Positions 55,054 to 64,000 of a DNA stretch of 64,000 nucleotides are shown piece by piece. The stretch is taken from contig NZ_QPMM01000001.1 in the NCBI RefSeq assembly GCF_003419895.1, forward strand, positions 124,001 to 188,000. The letters run 5' to 3'. Every line of letters starts with the position of its first letter. Position 1 is the first letter of the stretch. The notes below the pieces were generated by a model. The model was not told the origin of the DNA. It worked only from the letters and a program-made list of their open reading frames with translations, and searched no databases. This stretch comes from Chitinophaga silvatica. Lineage in GTDB: Bacteria; Bacteroidota; Bacteroidia; Chitinophagales; Chitinophagaceae. The position numbers and the translations under genes were made by a program.

Positions 55054-56148
55054 ATCCAGTGTAGGCCAGGGTGTTTTAGGATCATTTACGGCTTTCCATA
55101 ATAAGCCATCCAGGTCATTGAAGAAAGCACCATCGGTACGGGTATTACAAAGCATTACCCAATTGAACTCATTATGGCCACGAATAATTTCTGAAGCTGT
55201 ACCCGGCAATGAACCGGAATGCCACCAATTATTGTAAGGATTAACGGCCAACCCTAAAGCATATCCGCTGTTAGCAGCTGATCCTGTTGTTAAAGCACTG
55301 ATGCTGGCAGCAGTCAGTATATCTTTGGGGTTTGGAAATCCATCTATCTGCACCAAAAATTTTGCTAAGTCATTTGCCGAGGCTATCCAACCTCCGTGAG
55401 CATCCATTCTTGTGATATTATAGATGTATGGCTGTTCGGCATTCTGACCATAATAGATGACCTCGTCCTTACGTTTATTCTGCAGGGTATTACCTCCTAT
55501 CTGCATAGTGCTGATGCCACATGGCTTAAGAACTGCCTGCTGCACATAGCTTTCATAACTTTGCTTACTGAGTTTTTCAATAATTCTTCCCAGGATGCAA
55601 TAGCCAAAATTTGAATAGTCATATACAGTGCCGGGTGGGTGTTGGAGAGGTTGGTGGTCAATCGTCCAGCTAATTAATTCATCAGCGCTCATTTTAGGAT
55701 GAGAAAACATAGGATCGTTACTATTGTTACCCCAGCCACCGGAAGTATGTTGAAGTAGTTGTTTTATAGTAATTTCCTGTAATTGTTTGTTATAAGGTTG
55801 ATGCCCGTATCTCGTGCCCAGAATTGCCTTTTCTCCGAATACCTTATCGGCAAGTGAACATTTGCCGGCTTCCACCAATTTCAGAATCGCAACAGCCGTG
55901 ATACTTTTAGATACGCTGGCGATTCTGAAAAGGTTATTTGGAGTAGCTCGAATATGATTGATTGTATCTGCAAATCCATATCCCTTACTGTAAATCAGTT
56001 TTCCATGGTGGGTGATGGCGATAGCCATCCCGGGAACCTGATAACGCTGCATAAATGCAGTTACCGCACTATCAACTTCAGGAACAGATTGAGCTTTAAG
56101 CGCGAAACAACTGCAAAGGCACAGCAGGAAAGGGATATAGTATTTCAT
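55039..56148 (-). CDS. Secreted serine hydrolase (beta-lactamase/PBP4* family)
   Basis: A 369-residue penicillin-binding/beta-lactamase fold protein. Signal peptide at residues 1-20. The catalytic SxxK is Ser78-Lys81 (RIASVSKSITAV), the second motif YSN is at 179-181, and a C-terminal HSGSLPG serves as the third motif. The group includes class C beta-lactamases, D-aminopeptidases and esterases, so the substrate is open. Transcribed alone. Its end overlaps the ThuA gene by 15 bases, and the ABC exporter pair lies 12 bases upstream on the same strand. Confidence 0.9.
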   Translation of the reverse strand: MKYYIPFLLCLCSCFALKAQSVPEVDSAVTAFMQRYQVPGMAIAITHHGKLIYSKGYGFADTINHIRATPNNLFRIASVSKSITAVAILKLVEAGKCSLADKVFGEKAILGTRYGHQPYNKQLQEITIKQLLQHTSGGWGNNSNDPMFSHPKMSADELISWTIDHQPLQHPPGTVYDYSNFGYCILGRIIEKLSKQSYESYVQQAVLKPCGISTMQIGGNTLQNKRKDEVIYYGQNAEQPYIYNITRMDAHGGWIASANDLAKFLVQIDGFPNPKDILTAASISALTTGSAANSGYALGLAVNPYNNWWHSGSLPGTASEIIRGHNEFNWVMLCNTRTDGAFFNDLDGLLWKAVNDPKTPWPTLDLFIQ

Positions 56149-56160
56149 CTACCTAAAATA

Positions 56161-57924
56161 CTAACTTTCTCTAGATCCTTCCATAATCTTTTCCATAGCA
56201 TTCTGAAGGCTGCCAGCTTTTACCACTTCACCCGAGTTTACAAAGTAGATCTCATCGGCATTTTCAATTGTATTAAGCCTATGGGCAATGATCACCTTAG
56301 TGGTTGTGGTAGGGAGTTTTTGTAGGATTTCTTCCAGCAATTGTTCTGTTACTGTGTCGATATTCGCAGTAGCTTCATCGAGGATCAGGAGGTCTGGTTT
56401 TCTTAATACCGCTCTCATAAAAGCAATGATCTGCTTTTGACCAAGACTGATACCTTCTCCGCCACCTACTACTTTGGTATCCAACCCTTGTTCGAAGATG
56501 GCAAGTAGTTTTTCGAGATTGCTGGCTTTTATAACATTGAGTAGCTCTTCATTGGAAGCATTCTGATAAGCAATGTTGCCATACAAAATGTTTTCTTTAA
56601 TGGTGCCTGTAAACAGAAACGGCTCCTGGAGAATAAAACCAATTTTATTGGTTCGCTCTTCATTGCTATAGCTACGAATATCACGACCCGAAAGTAAAAC
56701 GACACCCTGGGTTGGATCGTATAATCTGGCTATCAGTGAAGCAGTGGTTGTTTTACCTCCACCTGTAGGTCCTACTAATGCATAGGTTTTACCTGGTTCC
56801 AGATTGAGATTGATGTTATGTAAAATTTCCTTGCCTTCAGGATAGCCAAAATGTACATTGCGAAATTCAACCAGGGCAGTTGAAGCAGGAGTTACTTCTT
56901 TTTTAGGAATAATTTCAAGATCTGATTCTAAATTCAGAATCTCTGAAATCCTATCCCATCCTGCCATCGCTACCTGGAAATTGGCCCATAAAGTAGCAAG
57001 TTGACGCAACGGAGAATAGAAATAGTTTGCATATCCGAGATAGGCCAATACCAGTCCTATAGTAAATTCTCCTTGTGTAATCAGGTAAACACCAATTACC
57101 AAAACCAGTAGTTGCGCAATGCTGGAACACATTGAGTAAAATGGAAGGTAAATGTTATTGGCAATACCAGCACTAGTAGCAGTTTGATAGTTGTTGTTGT
57201 TGGCCTCACTGAAGCGCTTCCTGAAGTAATCGCGACGGTTAAACGCAACTATTGCTTTGAAGTTGCCCAGGCTTTCCTGAATTTCAGCACTTAATGCCCC
57301 CACTGTTTTCAGGTTGATAGCATTTTTCCTTTTCACCCAAGGGGAAAGTATCCTGGTAAAAATTAATATAATCAGGGCAGGAAACAAAGTAACCAGGCCC
57401 ATTTTGAAGTTGAGGGAAATCAGGAAGATACCTGCACCTATCATGCCGGCAAGGCTGCCGATAAACTGCATTAATGCCTGAGAAAAGAATTGATTCAACT
57501 TATCGGTATCATTGTTTACCCGCGAAATAAGGTCACCGGCTTTATTCTGATTAAAGAAGGCAACAGGTAACTGCTGAATTTTAAAGAAGATGGCATTGCG
57601 TAGTGTGAAAAGTGTACGTTGCCCCACCCGGCCCATTAGCTTGGTTTGAAAATAGCTGGTAAACAGGGCAATCAAATACATGCCTATCAGAACACTGGTA
57701 CAAAGTATGAGGCCATGGTAGTTCTTTTTTACAATGAAATGATCCACTGCATAGCTGACCAGTAGCGGCCCCATTAAGTTGAGCAATGCATTTAAAAGAA
57801 TAGCACCGAATGCCAGCAACAGATTCTTCTTTTCATGAGTGATCAGTTGCAGCAAATTCTTAAATGCTGTATAATTAGAAGCACGCTGGCCTTTATTTAT
57901 ATTATTATTAAGATTGTAATTCAT
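56161..57924 (-). CDS. ABC exporter half-transporter with degenerate signature (subunit B)
   Basis: A 587-residue half-transporter. Six membrane helices in the first 320 residues are followed by a nucleotide-binding domain. Walker A is GPTGGGKTTTA and Walker B LLILDEATANID keeps its catalytic Glu. The signature motif reads ISLGQ instead of LSGGQ. The partner encoded just upstream has the reverse pattern, which is what a heterodimeric exporter with one degenerate ATP site shows. Its start overlaps the partner gene by 17 bases, giving translational coupling. The substrate is unknown; multidrug or lipid export is typical. Confidence 0.92.
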   Translation of the reverse strand: MNYNLNNNINKGQRASNYTAFKNLLQLITHEKKNLLLAFGAILLNALLNLMGPLLVSYAVDHFIVKKNYHGLILCTSVLIGMYLIALFTSYFQTKLMGRVGQRTLFTLRNAIFFKIQQLPVAFFNQNKAGDLISRVNNDTDKLNQFFSQALMQFIGSLAGMIGAGIFLISLNFKMGLVTLFPALIILIFTRILSPWVKRKNAINLKTVGALSAEIQESLGNFKAIVAFNRRDYFRKRFSEANNNNYQTATSAGIANNIYLPFYSMCSSIAQLLVLVIGVYLITQGEFTIGLVLAYLGYANYFYSPLRQLATLWANFQVAMAGWDRISEILNLESDLEIIPKKEVTPASTALVEFRNVHFGYPEGKEILHNINLNLEPGKTYALVGPTGGGKTTTASLIARLYDPTQGVVLLSGRDIRSYSNEERTNKIGFILQEPFLFTGTIKENILYGNIAYQNASNEELLNVIKASNLEKLLAIFEQGLDTKVVGGGEGISLGQKQIIAFMRAVLRKPDLLILDEATANIDTVTEQLLEEILQKLPTTTTKVIIAHRLNTIENADEIYFVNSGEVVKAGSLQNAMEKIMEGSRES

Positions 57925-59632
57925 AGTTGCTGGTGCTTTGCTGGGAGTTATAGATCTGTATATATTCTGGGCTGCTATGCATCAGTTCATGGTGTGTACC
58001 TATAGCAACTATTTCTCCTTGCATTAAGAGAATAATTTTATCGTAATTAGTTACGGCATCAATTTTCTGAGTTACCGATACCAGTGTAATCCCAGGGTAT
58101 GCCGTTTCTACATTTTTAAGAATTTTCTTTTCCGTATTAGTGTCTACCCTGGCGGTAAAGTCATCCAATAATAATACAGTTGGCTTAATAGCCAGGGCTC
58201 TTGCCAGCATTATTCTTTGTTTCTGACCGCCGGAAAGGCTGGTACCGCGTTCAGAAACCACTGAATCAAGTTTTTCCGGCAATGTATTAATGAAAGCAGA
58301 TAATTCAGCAGTATTTATAGCCTTCTCCATATCAATTTCCGTAACACTTTCATTGAAGGCAATATTTTCTCTGATGCTCATATTAAAAATGATGCTATCC
58401 TGAAATACCAGTCCAACCTGGCGGTGATAAGCCTCATTATTAAAATCAATTACCGGATGCTGATCTACCAGCACCTCTCCGGAGGTAGGCTGAATTAGTC
58501 CGGTGAGCAGGTATAATAGCTGTGTTTTGCCTGCGGCGGTAGGTCCGATAATGGCTACTTTACTTCCTGCCGCAATGTCGAAAGAAATATTTTTTAGAAT
58601 TGGTCTTTCGCCATAACTGAGACTTACATTCTTAAAAGAGATATTTCCTTTGATGGTTTCGCTGATATTACCTGCCGGCATGGTATCCGGAAGCTCCAGT
58701 ACATTACTGATGCGTTGATAGGAGGCAGTTGCCTGTGCGATAATATTGCTCATAAATCCAATCAGGATAATAGGGAATATAAGCAAAGCCAGGTAGGTAC
58801 TGAATGCAGTAAAATCTCCCAGTGTCATTGAATCTACAATCACGAAATGACCACCAATCAGCAAAATAGCAACGGTACCCATACTTGCCGAAAAAGTGAT
58901 GATGGGCATCAGACCTGCAAAGAGTTTCACGATCGAAATACCAAAGTTCATTGCTTTGGTATTGGCTTCCACAAATTTTCCCTCTTCGAGTTGCTGGCTG
59001 TTCACTACCCTGATGATGGCAGCACCTAAGATGCTTTCATTAATTACCTTATTCAACCAGTCCATTACTTCTCTGGCTTTTATAAATAAGGCACGCACTT
59101 TTCGTAATACCAGGAAGAAGGTTATACCTATGATTGGTACTATGGCAATAATTATCAGTCCTAATTTCCAGTTGATGGTTAATAGCAGTACACTAACACC
59201 AACAATAATGAAGACGGATGAGATTAATGAAACAATAGCCTGCGATACGTATAGTTTGATGCTATCAACATCTGCAATCAGATTGGTAAGTAATCGGGAA
59301 GGGTTGGCCTGCTCTACCCAGGCATAACTCTGGGTGGAGATCTTTTCAGCAATTTTATTCCTTAATTCCAAAGCCACTTTCTCAGACAACCTTACCTGCA
59401 GTATATTTTGGAGGTAGGTGAAAAGCAGAATGCATACCACTGCTGAAAGAAAAGTAACCAGGATGGGTGTTAATTGAAAATTATGTTTTTCATAAGCATC
59501 AATACTGTTTCCAATAATTTTAGGAAGAATTATATTTATCCCACTACTAAGTAATGTAAATGTTATCAGGAGTAAGACCATGGTCCTGTATGGTCGTAAC
59601 AAACTGAATAAACCAGGTTTTTTTTGTTTCAT
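57908..59632 (-). CDS. ABC exporter half-transporter with degenerate Walker B (subunit A)
   Basis: A 574-residue half-transporter with six membrane helices and one nucleotide-binding domain. Walker A is GPTAAGKTQLL and the signature LSGGQ is intact. Walker B ends LLLDDFTARVD, with Asp replacing the catalytic Glu. Read with the partner at 56161, the two halves form one canonical site (partner Walker A/B plus this LSGGQ) and one degenerate site (this Walker A/B plus the partner's ISLGQ). The first gene of the pair. Confidence 0.92.
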   Translation of the reverse strand: MKQKKPGLFSLLRPYRTMVLLLITFTLLSSGINIILPKIIGNSIDAYEKHNFQLTPILVTFLSAVVCILLFTYLQNILQVRLSEKVALELRNKIAEKISTQSYAWVEQANPSRLLTNLIADVDSIKLYVSQAIVSLISSVFIIVGVSVLLLTINWKLGLIIIAIVPIIGITFFLVLRKVRALFIKAREVMDWLNKVINESILGAAIIRVVNSQQLEEGKFVEANTKAMNFGISIVKLFAGLMPIITFSASMGTVAILLIGGHFVIVDSMTLGDFTAFSTYLALLIFPIILIGFMSNIIAQATASYQRISNVLELPDTMPAGNISETIKGNISFKNVSLSYGERPILKNISFDIAAGSKVAIIGPTAAGKTQLLYLLTGLIQPTSGEVLVDQHPVIDFNNEAYHRQVGLVFQDSIIFNMSIRENIAFNESVTEIDMEKAINTAELSAFINTLPEKLDSVVSERGTSLSGGQKQRIMLARALAIKPTVLLLDDFTARVDTNTEKKILKNVETAYPGITLVSVTQKIDAVTNYDKIILLMQGEIVAIGTHHELMHSSPEYIQIYNSQQSTSNYELQS

Positions 59633-59732
59633 CTTTTCAACTTATAAATTGGGTATTCACAATGAGACGTATTCGGGAAGCAAATATTGTATATTATTTC
59701 CCAAGATATAAATTTTTATACGGTCATCTGTT

Positions 59733-59796
59733 AAAAAACAAAGAACGTAATAGAAAGCATAACATATAAGTAATGTTTACTTCCTATTTACGTTCT
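59733..59796 (-). terminator. Terminator of the NADPH-FMN reductase gene
   Basis: A long imperfect hairpin between AGAACGTAA (59742) and TTACGTTCT (59796), with AAG/CTT pairs inside, followed on the minus strand by TTTGTTTTTTAAC. It lies 25 bases past the stop at 59822. Confidence 0.6.
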
Positions 59797-59821
59797 GTAT
59801 AGAGAGGGATCTTATTTTGAA

Positions 59822-60385
59822 TTAAGAGGCAGTGGCCATTTTTTTCCCGTTGATGGCACTGGCAAGCCATTCAAACTCATCCAGGAATTTTTGTGATGAG
59901 CGTAGGGTATGCTCATTTACGAGTTCCTGTTTTTCGTTAAACGCACCATAGATTTCAGGAACCAGCAGCCTGGTAGGAACGCAATAGGCACCAATATTTA
60001 TGACTACCTGAGATAACTGTTGTACCGCGTTGATACCTCCGAATTTACCTGCACTTACACCTACCACTCCAATTACTTTTTTGTGAAATTCAGCGGAGAA
60101 GTAATCCATTGCATTTTTTAATACGCCTGAAAAGCTGCCGTGATATTCGGGAGTTACCAAAATAATAGCATCCGCAGTATGAAGTTGGTGACTCATTTTT
60201 AATGCAGCATCGGGCAACTGTGGGTGCTTGCCAACTCTTTCTTCCAGCATGGGTAAGGAGATAGTGGCAAGATCTAAAACTTCCACTTCGTGATGCTTAT
60301 CATTTAATTGCTGACTTAAATAATAGCCTATTTTATGAGACTGACGGCCTTGTCTTATACTTCCTATTAGAACAGCGATTTTCAT
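59822..60385 (-). CDS. NADPH-dependent FMN reductase family protein
   Basis: A 187-residue flavodoxin-like protein. The FMN phosphate loop GSIRQGRQSHKIG is at residues 8-20, ILVTPEYHGSFSGVLKNAMDYF is the family's core block, and VGVSAGKFGGINA comes after. Such enzymes reduce flavins, quinones, azo dyes or chromate with NAD(P)H. It is cytosolic. A divergent SDR gene lies 455 bases away across a structured intergenic stretch, which could carry a shared stress operator. Confidence 0.9.
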   Translation of the reverse strand: MKIAVLIGSIRQGRQSHKIGYYLSQQLNDKHHEVEVLDLATISLPMLEERVGKHPQLPDAALKMSHQLHTADAIILVTPEYHGSFSGVLKNAMDYFSAEFHKKVIGVVGVSAGKFGGINAVQQLSQVVINIGAYCVPTRLLVPEIYGAFNEKQELVNEHTLRSSQKFLDEFEWLASAINGKKMATAS

Positions 60386-60840
60386 GTAAACTGGTTTCAG
60401 GTGAATAAATACCTGTGACTACCGACGAGATCATGTAGCAGAAGGGCTATTGCATGTGGTATAAACAACTGGCAATGTAGGCATCATCCCGTCCGGGATA
60501 TTACTCTTACCCGGTGACGCCTACACTCAGTTGATACTAGCGGTACAAAGATAGGAGGTTTTTTAAATAAACCAAATAAACACTTGGTTTATTATGAAAA
60601 ATATTCCCCTTTATCTGTAGGGCCATTATTGCAAGCGCTGGATTGCTATTCCTGCCAGTAACAAGTAGGAACCTAATTAATGGTCGGTACCGGGTTTTAT
60701 CCCTTGAACGTGAAAGCCCAATTTTTCTTAACTTCAATATTAACCTCAAAAAAACTTAAACACTCACCATTTTTACTTAAACTGTCACCATACCCTAATA
60801 GCCGCTTTAGTGGAACTTTGTATCACTAAATCATAAAAAT
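60386..60840. other. 455-base intergenic region with two inverted repeats
   Basis: The first structure is TGTAGGC (60476-60482) with GCCTACA (60519-60525), enclosing CCGGG (60493-60497) / CCCGG (60510-60514). The second is AATAAACCAA (60566-60575) with TTGGTTTATT (60584-60593), an exact 10-bp inverted repeat with an 8-base spacer. No ORF is credible. A GAACTTTG (-7-like) lies about 25 bases before the SDR start. Taken together it looks like a regulatory region of the divergent FMN reductase and SDR genes. Confidence 0.5.
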
Positions 60841-61602
60841 ATGGCTGTAAAGAAAATAGCATTGGTAACCGGAGGTAGCAGGGGCCTGGGAAAGAATATG
60901 GCCCTTAAATTAGCCCAGCAAGGTCATGATATTATTATTACCTATAAAAGCAATCAGGACGATGCAAATGCTGTTTTGTCTGAGATCGCTAAAGCAGGTA
61001 GTAACGGTGCCGCATTCAAACTGGATACTGCAGATGTATCATCTTTTGATTCCTTTTTCGCAGAAATCAGTAAATATCTCCAGGAAACTACAGGTAAATC
61101 GGGTTTCGATTTCCTGGTGAATAATGCGGGGATCGACAGGCGGGCATTAATTCCCGAAACTACTGAAACCCAATTCGATGAATTGTGTAATGTGCATCTG
61201 AAAGGCGTTTTCTTCCTTACTCAAAAGGCCTTACCACTTATCGCAGATAATGGCAGAATTATCAATCTCTCTACCGGTCTGGCAAGATTCGTTACTCCCG
61301 GTTATGCCGCATACGCCGCAATGAAAGGGGGTATTGAGGTATTTACCAGGTACCTGGCCAAAGAAGTGGGGAGCCGCGGAATCACCGCCAACGTGGTAGC
61401 TCCGGGTATTATCGAAACCGACTTCACCAGGTCTGTTTTTGAGCATGCACCTCAGGCCATCCAGTTTATTACATCCCAAACGGCACTTGGCAGAACAGGA
61501 GTACCAGACGATATTGGTGGTATAGTTGCTTTCCTCTGCTCCGAAGACGCCCGATGGATTACTGCTCAAAGGATTGAAGCATCCGGTGGAATGTTTTTGT
61601 AA
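60841..61602 (+). CDS. Short-chain dehydrogenase/reductase
   Basis: A 253-residue classical SDR. The cofactor motif TGGSRGLG is at 10-17, NNAG at 94-97, catalytic Ser144, Tyr158 and Lys162 (YAAMK). The C-terminal region IAPG-like VVAPGIIETDF and the terminal EASGGM block match the family. It is likely NADP-dependent, judging by the basic residue after the glycine motif. The substrate is not clear; 3-oxoacyl reductase-like and glucose dehydrogenase-like members share these marks. The DUF3052-like gene follows after 26 bases, suggesting co-transcription. Confidence 0.92.
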   Translation: MAVKKIALVTGGSRGLGKNMALKLAQQGHDIIITYKSNQDDANAVLSEIAKAGSNGAAFKLDTADVSSFDSFFAEISKYLQETTGKSGFDFLVNNAGIDRRALIPETTETQFDELCNVHLKGVFFLTQKALPLIADNGRIINLSTGLARFVTPGYAAYAAMKGGIEVFTRYLAKEVGSRGITANVVAPGIIETDFTRSVFEHAPQAIQFITSQTALGRTGVPDDIGGIVAFLCSEDARWITAQRIEASGGMFL

Positions 61603-61628
61603 CTTCCTCCTTTAAATCAAAATCAAAT

Positions 61629-62015
61629 ATGTCGGGAGAAGCAGTATTAAAAAAGTTGTATTTCATAAAGGCTGCAAATGCATTGATTGTTAATGCACCA
61701 GCCGAATACCTGGATATGATCGGGGAGGTTACCTATGATAAGGAACCTGAAAAAACGAAAAAAGGACAATACGACTTTGTACAGGTGTTTGCAATTGAGC
61801 AGGATGAATTGGTAGCATTATTGAAAAAAGTAGCTCCATATGCTAAACCTGATTGTTTCTTCTGGGCATGTTATCCCAAAGGAGGAAAGCTGAAAAGCAA
61901 TATTAAACGAGAATCTGTGTGGGCGGCCTTCGAAACTATTCAGTTGGATGTTGTTAGCAGTGTATCTATAAATGATACCTGGACAGCCTTACGGGCCCGC
62001 CCCTTTAAAAGTTAA
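61629..62015 (+). CDS. DUF3052-like small protein
   Basis: A 128-residue protein with no signal peptide. The pattern KLYFIKAANALIVNAPAEYL, FVQVFAIEQDEL and FFWACYPKGGKL resembles the DUF3052 family (conserved WxxYPKGGK-like block). The function is unknown. It lies 26 bases after the SDR gene, on the same strand. Its last 4 bases overlap the end of the convergent histidine kinase gene. Confidence 0.75.
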   Translation: MSGEAVLKKLYFIKAANALIVNAPAEYLDMIGEVTYDKEPEKTKKGQYDFVQVFAIEQDELVALLKKVAPYAKPDCFFWACYPKGGKLKSNIKRESVWAAFETIQLDVVSSVSINDTWTALRARPFKS

Positions 62016-63316
62016 TTGGCCAGTGGCAGTTCCAGGTAGAAGGAGCTGCCACCTTCCTGGTTATTTTGAAACCAGATTTTCCCATTCTGCGCATTGGTAT
62101 ATTCCCGGCAAAGGAAAAGCCCCATTCCAACCCCCTTTTCATTATCAGTTCCAAAGGTAGATCTGACTTTCAGAGAAAAAATATCTTCCTGCTGATGTAT
62201 TCCATTCCCGCTATCCTTGACTTCTATTAAGCAATTTCCCTCAACAACACTGGTTCTTACTACTATTGTACCACCTGCAGGGGTAAACTTGGAGGCATTG
62301 CCAAGGAGGTTTCTTACAATCAATTGCAGCATGTTAAGGTCTGCCAGGACTTCCATCTCTTCATCTATATAAGTTTCCAATGATATCTTTTTCTTGGAAA
62401 CCGCCAGTTTATTGATTTGCAGAATAGGCTGAATCGCATATGAAACATTTACTTTGGATAAATGTACATTAGGGCCATCCATCTGGGTTTTAGACCACAT
62501 CAGGATATTGTACAGCATTTCCTGTGTGTTGTTTACCACATATAAAAGCTCTGCTTCAATCTGGGCTTTATCTTTGGGCTCCAGCTCAATCTCCTTTATC
62601 AGTTGTAAATAACTCTGGATTGATGCTAATGGATTCCGGAGGTCATGTGAGATGAGGGAAAATAATTTACTCTTCTCAGCATTCATGAGCTCCAGCGATT
62701 TATTCTTTTCATCACCTCTTTCCTTTTCCTTTCTGTAGGCATTTTTGAGATACATTGTACCTACAAAAATTACTACCACATCAGTAATGTAGGTAGGAGT
62801 CATGTCGGCAAACAAATCTTCTCTTGTGGCATAAACTGCTGCTACTGAGCTGGGATGATAATATTCATATATGATTACTCCAACCACCGTAGCCAGATTT
62901 AGTAGTAACCACCAGGTATATTGCCTGGGGGAACTGATCAGCATTGTCAGGAAGAAAGCCAGGGTAAAAGATAATAGGGAAGCGCCCTGAATACCTCCGC
63001 TGTAAAAATAGTTTACGGCAAAAAGTATATTCACCACAATTACCGACAATGCCACGCTGATGGTCAATTTATTTCGGAATCGCGAGAGGTAGTAAATCCC
63101 GGCAAAGGAAATAACTAATATACCAAAGATCAGAGAGGTCATTTTCAGACCAGTCAGATAATTATATGGTACATTGAAGGCGATAATAAATAAAGCTATT
63201 GCACAAATAGCATTGAAGATCCGGTTTTCAAGCGGAAAATCTTTTGGATTCCCGATTATCTGATATGACAGCTTCTTAAACAAAGGTAATAGGTTTCTAT
63301 TGGCACTTAATAACAT
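62012..63316 (-). CDS. Membrane sensor histidine kinase
   Basis: A 434-residue kinase. Six or so membrane helices occupy residues 30-195, forming a compact membrane sensor with no large periplasmic domain. A short coiled coil follows at about 195-215. HisKA carries His224 (LISHDLRNPLASIQSY), and HATPase shows NLLGNASKFTPAGG, KDSGNGI and GMGLFL. No response regulator gene is adjacent, so the partner is encoded elsewhere. The gene is convergent with the DUF3052-like gene and divergent from the PBP2 gene. Confidence 0.92.
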   Translation of the reverse strand: MLLSANRNLLPLFKKLSYQIIGNPKDFPLENRIFNAICAIALFIIAFNVPYNYLTGLKMTSLIFGILVISFAGIYYLSRFRNKLTISVALSVIVVNILFAVNYFYSGGIQGASLLSFTLAFFLTMLISSPRQYTWWLLLNLATVVGVIIYEYYHPSSVAAVYATREDLFADMTPTYITDVVVIFVGTMYLKNAYRKEKERGDEKNKSLELMNAEKSKLFSLISHDLRNPLASIQSYLQLIKEIELEPKDKAQIEAELLYVVNNTQEMLYNILMWSKTQMDGPNVHLSKVNVSYAIQPILQINKLAVSKKKISLETYIDEEMEVLADLNMLQLIVRNLLGNASKFTPAGGTIVVRTSVVEGNCLIEVKDSGNGIHQQEDIFSLKVRSTFGTDNEKGVGMGLFLCREYTNAQNGKIWFQNNQEGGSSFYLELPLAN

Positions 63317-63483
63317 GCAAATGAATTTTGATGAAACGGGAGCCAGTTGGATGAACTATTGCAAAATTCGCAAATTTTCTGAATCCCGAAATCTTATTCT
63401 TTTTTACTAGAAACAATATCCGCGCCATTAATTTTTTTTATCAAAAATTATTTATATAAATAGTCTTCATATTTATTTTTATA

Positions 63484-63491
63484 TAGCTTTG
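63484..63491 (+). promoter_or_regulatory. Putative -7 element for the PBP2 gene
   Basis: TAGCTTTG matches TAnnTTTG and lies 29 bases before the start at 63521. No clear -33 element is visible in the AT-rich stretch upstream. Confidence 0.4.
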
Positions 63492-63520
63492 CAAAAGCGA
63501 ATTTTTCCTCGCCATTTCCA

Positions 63521-64000
63521 ATGTCAGTTTTTAATCAACCCAGACGACGCATAGTCGTGCTTATTATATTGGGACTAGCCATGGTCCTGATTGCCAGACT
63601 TTCCTATCTCCAAATTGTTGAGAAAAAATACCAACGTTTAGCCGATGCCAATGCAGTAACAAAAAAAATAGTCTACCCTAGCCGGGGAATTATTTTTGAC
63701 AGAAAGAATAGAAGCATTCTGGGAAACGATATCCTGTACGATTTGGTAGTAACGCCGGCTGCGGTAAAAAATATCGATACCAGCTACCTATGCGAGATCC
63801 TGGAAATTAACAAGGAAGAATTTATTAAGCGTATAGGCGATGCCGTTAAACGGAATGGGAGAGTAAGGCCTTCCGTATTTGCCGGCTTATTGTCTGCCGC
63901 CACTTTCAGCCGTCTCCAGGAAAGCATGTATTTATTTCAGGCAGGATTCGAACTGGTACAAAGGCCTATTCGTTCTTATCCCTATAAAGCAGCAGCTAAT
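63521..64000 (+). CDS. mrdA: Penicillin-binding protein 2 (3' truncated by window)
   Basis: The first 160 codons from the ATG at 63521 run open to the window end. A short basic cytoplasmic start (NQPRRR) is followed by a membrane helix (IVVLIILGLAMVLIARLSYLQI) and the class B PBP linker start, including VYPSRGIIFDRKNRSILGND, which matches the RGxIxDRNGxxLAxN block of PBP2 and FtsI. Class B PBPs build peptidoglycan with a SEDS partner (RodA). The transpeptidase domain lies past the window. PBP2 is favoured over FtsI by the short N-terminus and linker layout. Confidence 0.85.
   Translation, partial: MSVFNQPRRRIVVLIILGLAMVLIARLSYLQIVEKKYQRLADANAVTKKIVYPSRGIIFDRKNRSILGNDILYDLVVTPAAVKNIDTSYLCEILEINKEEFIKRIGDAVKRNGRVRPSVFAGLLSAATFSRLQESMYLFQAGFELVQRPIRSYPYKAAAN

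Overview
The window looks like a Bacteroidota chromosome, most likely family Chitinophagaceae and Chitinophaga-like. Supporting signs are two SusC/SusD pairs, an ECF sigma/FecR/STN-SusC signalling cassette, promoters of the TAnnTTTG type, lipoprotein signals on SusD proteins, and a GH18 chitinase locus. No rRNA, CRISPR array, transposase or phage gene was seen. One tRNA (His) is present.

Layout. 1-5335: 3' part of a SusC gene, a SusD gene and a secreted TPR/TlpA-like thioredoxin protein. 5336-6008: terminator, tRNA-His on the minus strand, and two outward-facing promoters. 6009-9008: an uncharacterised 401-aa protein, a degenerate repeat patch, then VOC, short YdeI-like and small conserved proteins. 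9005-10105: a class 3 lipase on the minus strand. 10210-14305: an aspartate/fumarate module (aspartase, Dcu transporter, porin-like protein). 14348-22412: ECF sigma factor, FecR anti-sigma, STN-SusC, SusD and a DUF1735/discoidin lipoprotein, with no enzyme attached. 22486-24936: MG2/TonB-plug protein. 25058-29521: BaiN-like flavoprotein, a 46-bp perfect inverted repeat, deoxynucleoside kinase, folK and sppA. 29726-32571: ABC-2 permease, tandem SRPBCC proteins and DUF2911. 32739-36539: bioA and a hybrid histidine kinase. 36841-39692: two SnoaL-like proteins, an orphan secreted M17 N-domain and an ABM-like membrane protein. 39865-45841 (minus): a four-gene run of response regulator, histidine kinase, TonB receptor and LTA-synthase-like transferase. 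46031-47751: a small membrane protein and a GH71/99-like hydrolase. 48004-55053: a membrane-anchored propeller/LuxR regulator divergent from an HGSNAT/NagX-like acetyltransferase, a GH18-ThuA fusion and a second ThuA protein. 55039-63316: serine hydrolase, heterodimeric ABC exporter, NADPH-FMN reductase, SDR, DUF3052-like protein and histidine kinase. 63521-64000: 5' part of a PBP2 gene.

How the parts fit. The sigma/FecR/STN-SusC set should sense and import one glycan-like ligand. The propeller/LuxR regulator probably controls the divergent chitin or amino-sugar genes. The aspartase set probably feeds aspartate-derived fumarate into anaerobic or succinate metabolism. The two-component/TonB receptor/LTA-synthase run ties uptake of a ligand to envelope modification.

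The least explained features are the GH18-ThuA/acetyltransferase locus, the 3'-end-associated palindromic repeat family (26296-26481, 32629-32683, 39720-39864), and several structured non-coding stretches. All functions are read from sequence motifs by eye; no database search was run.
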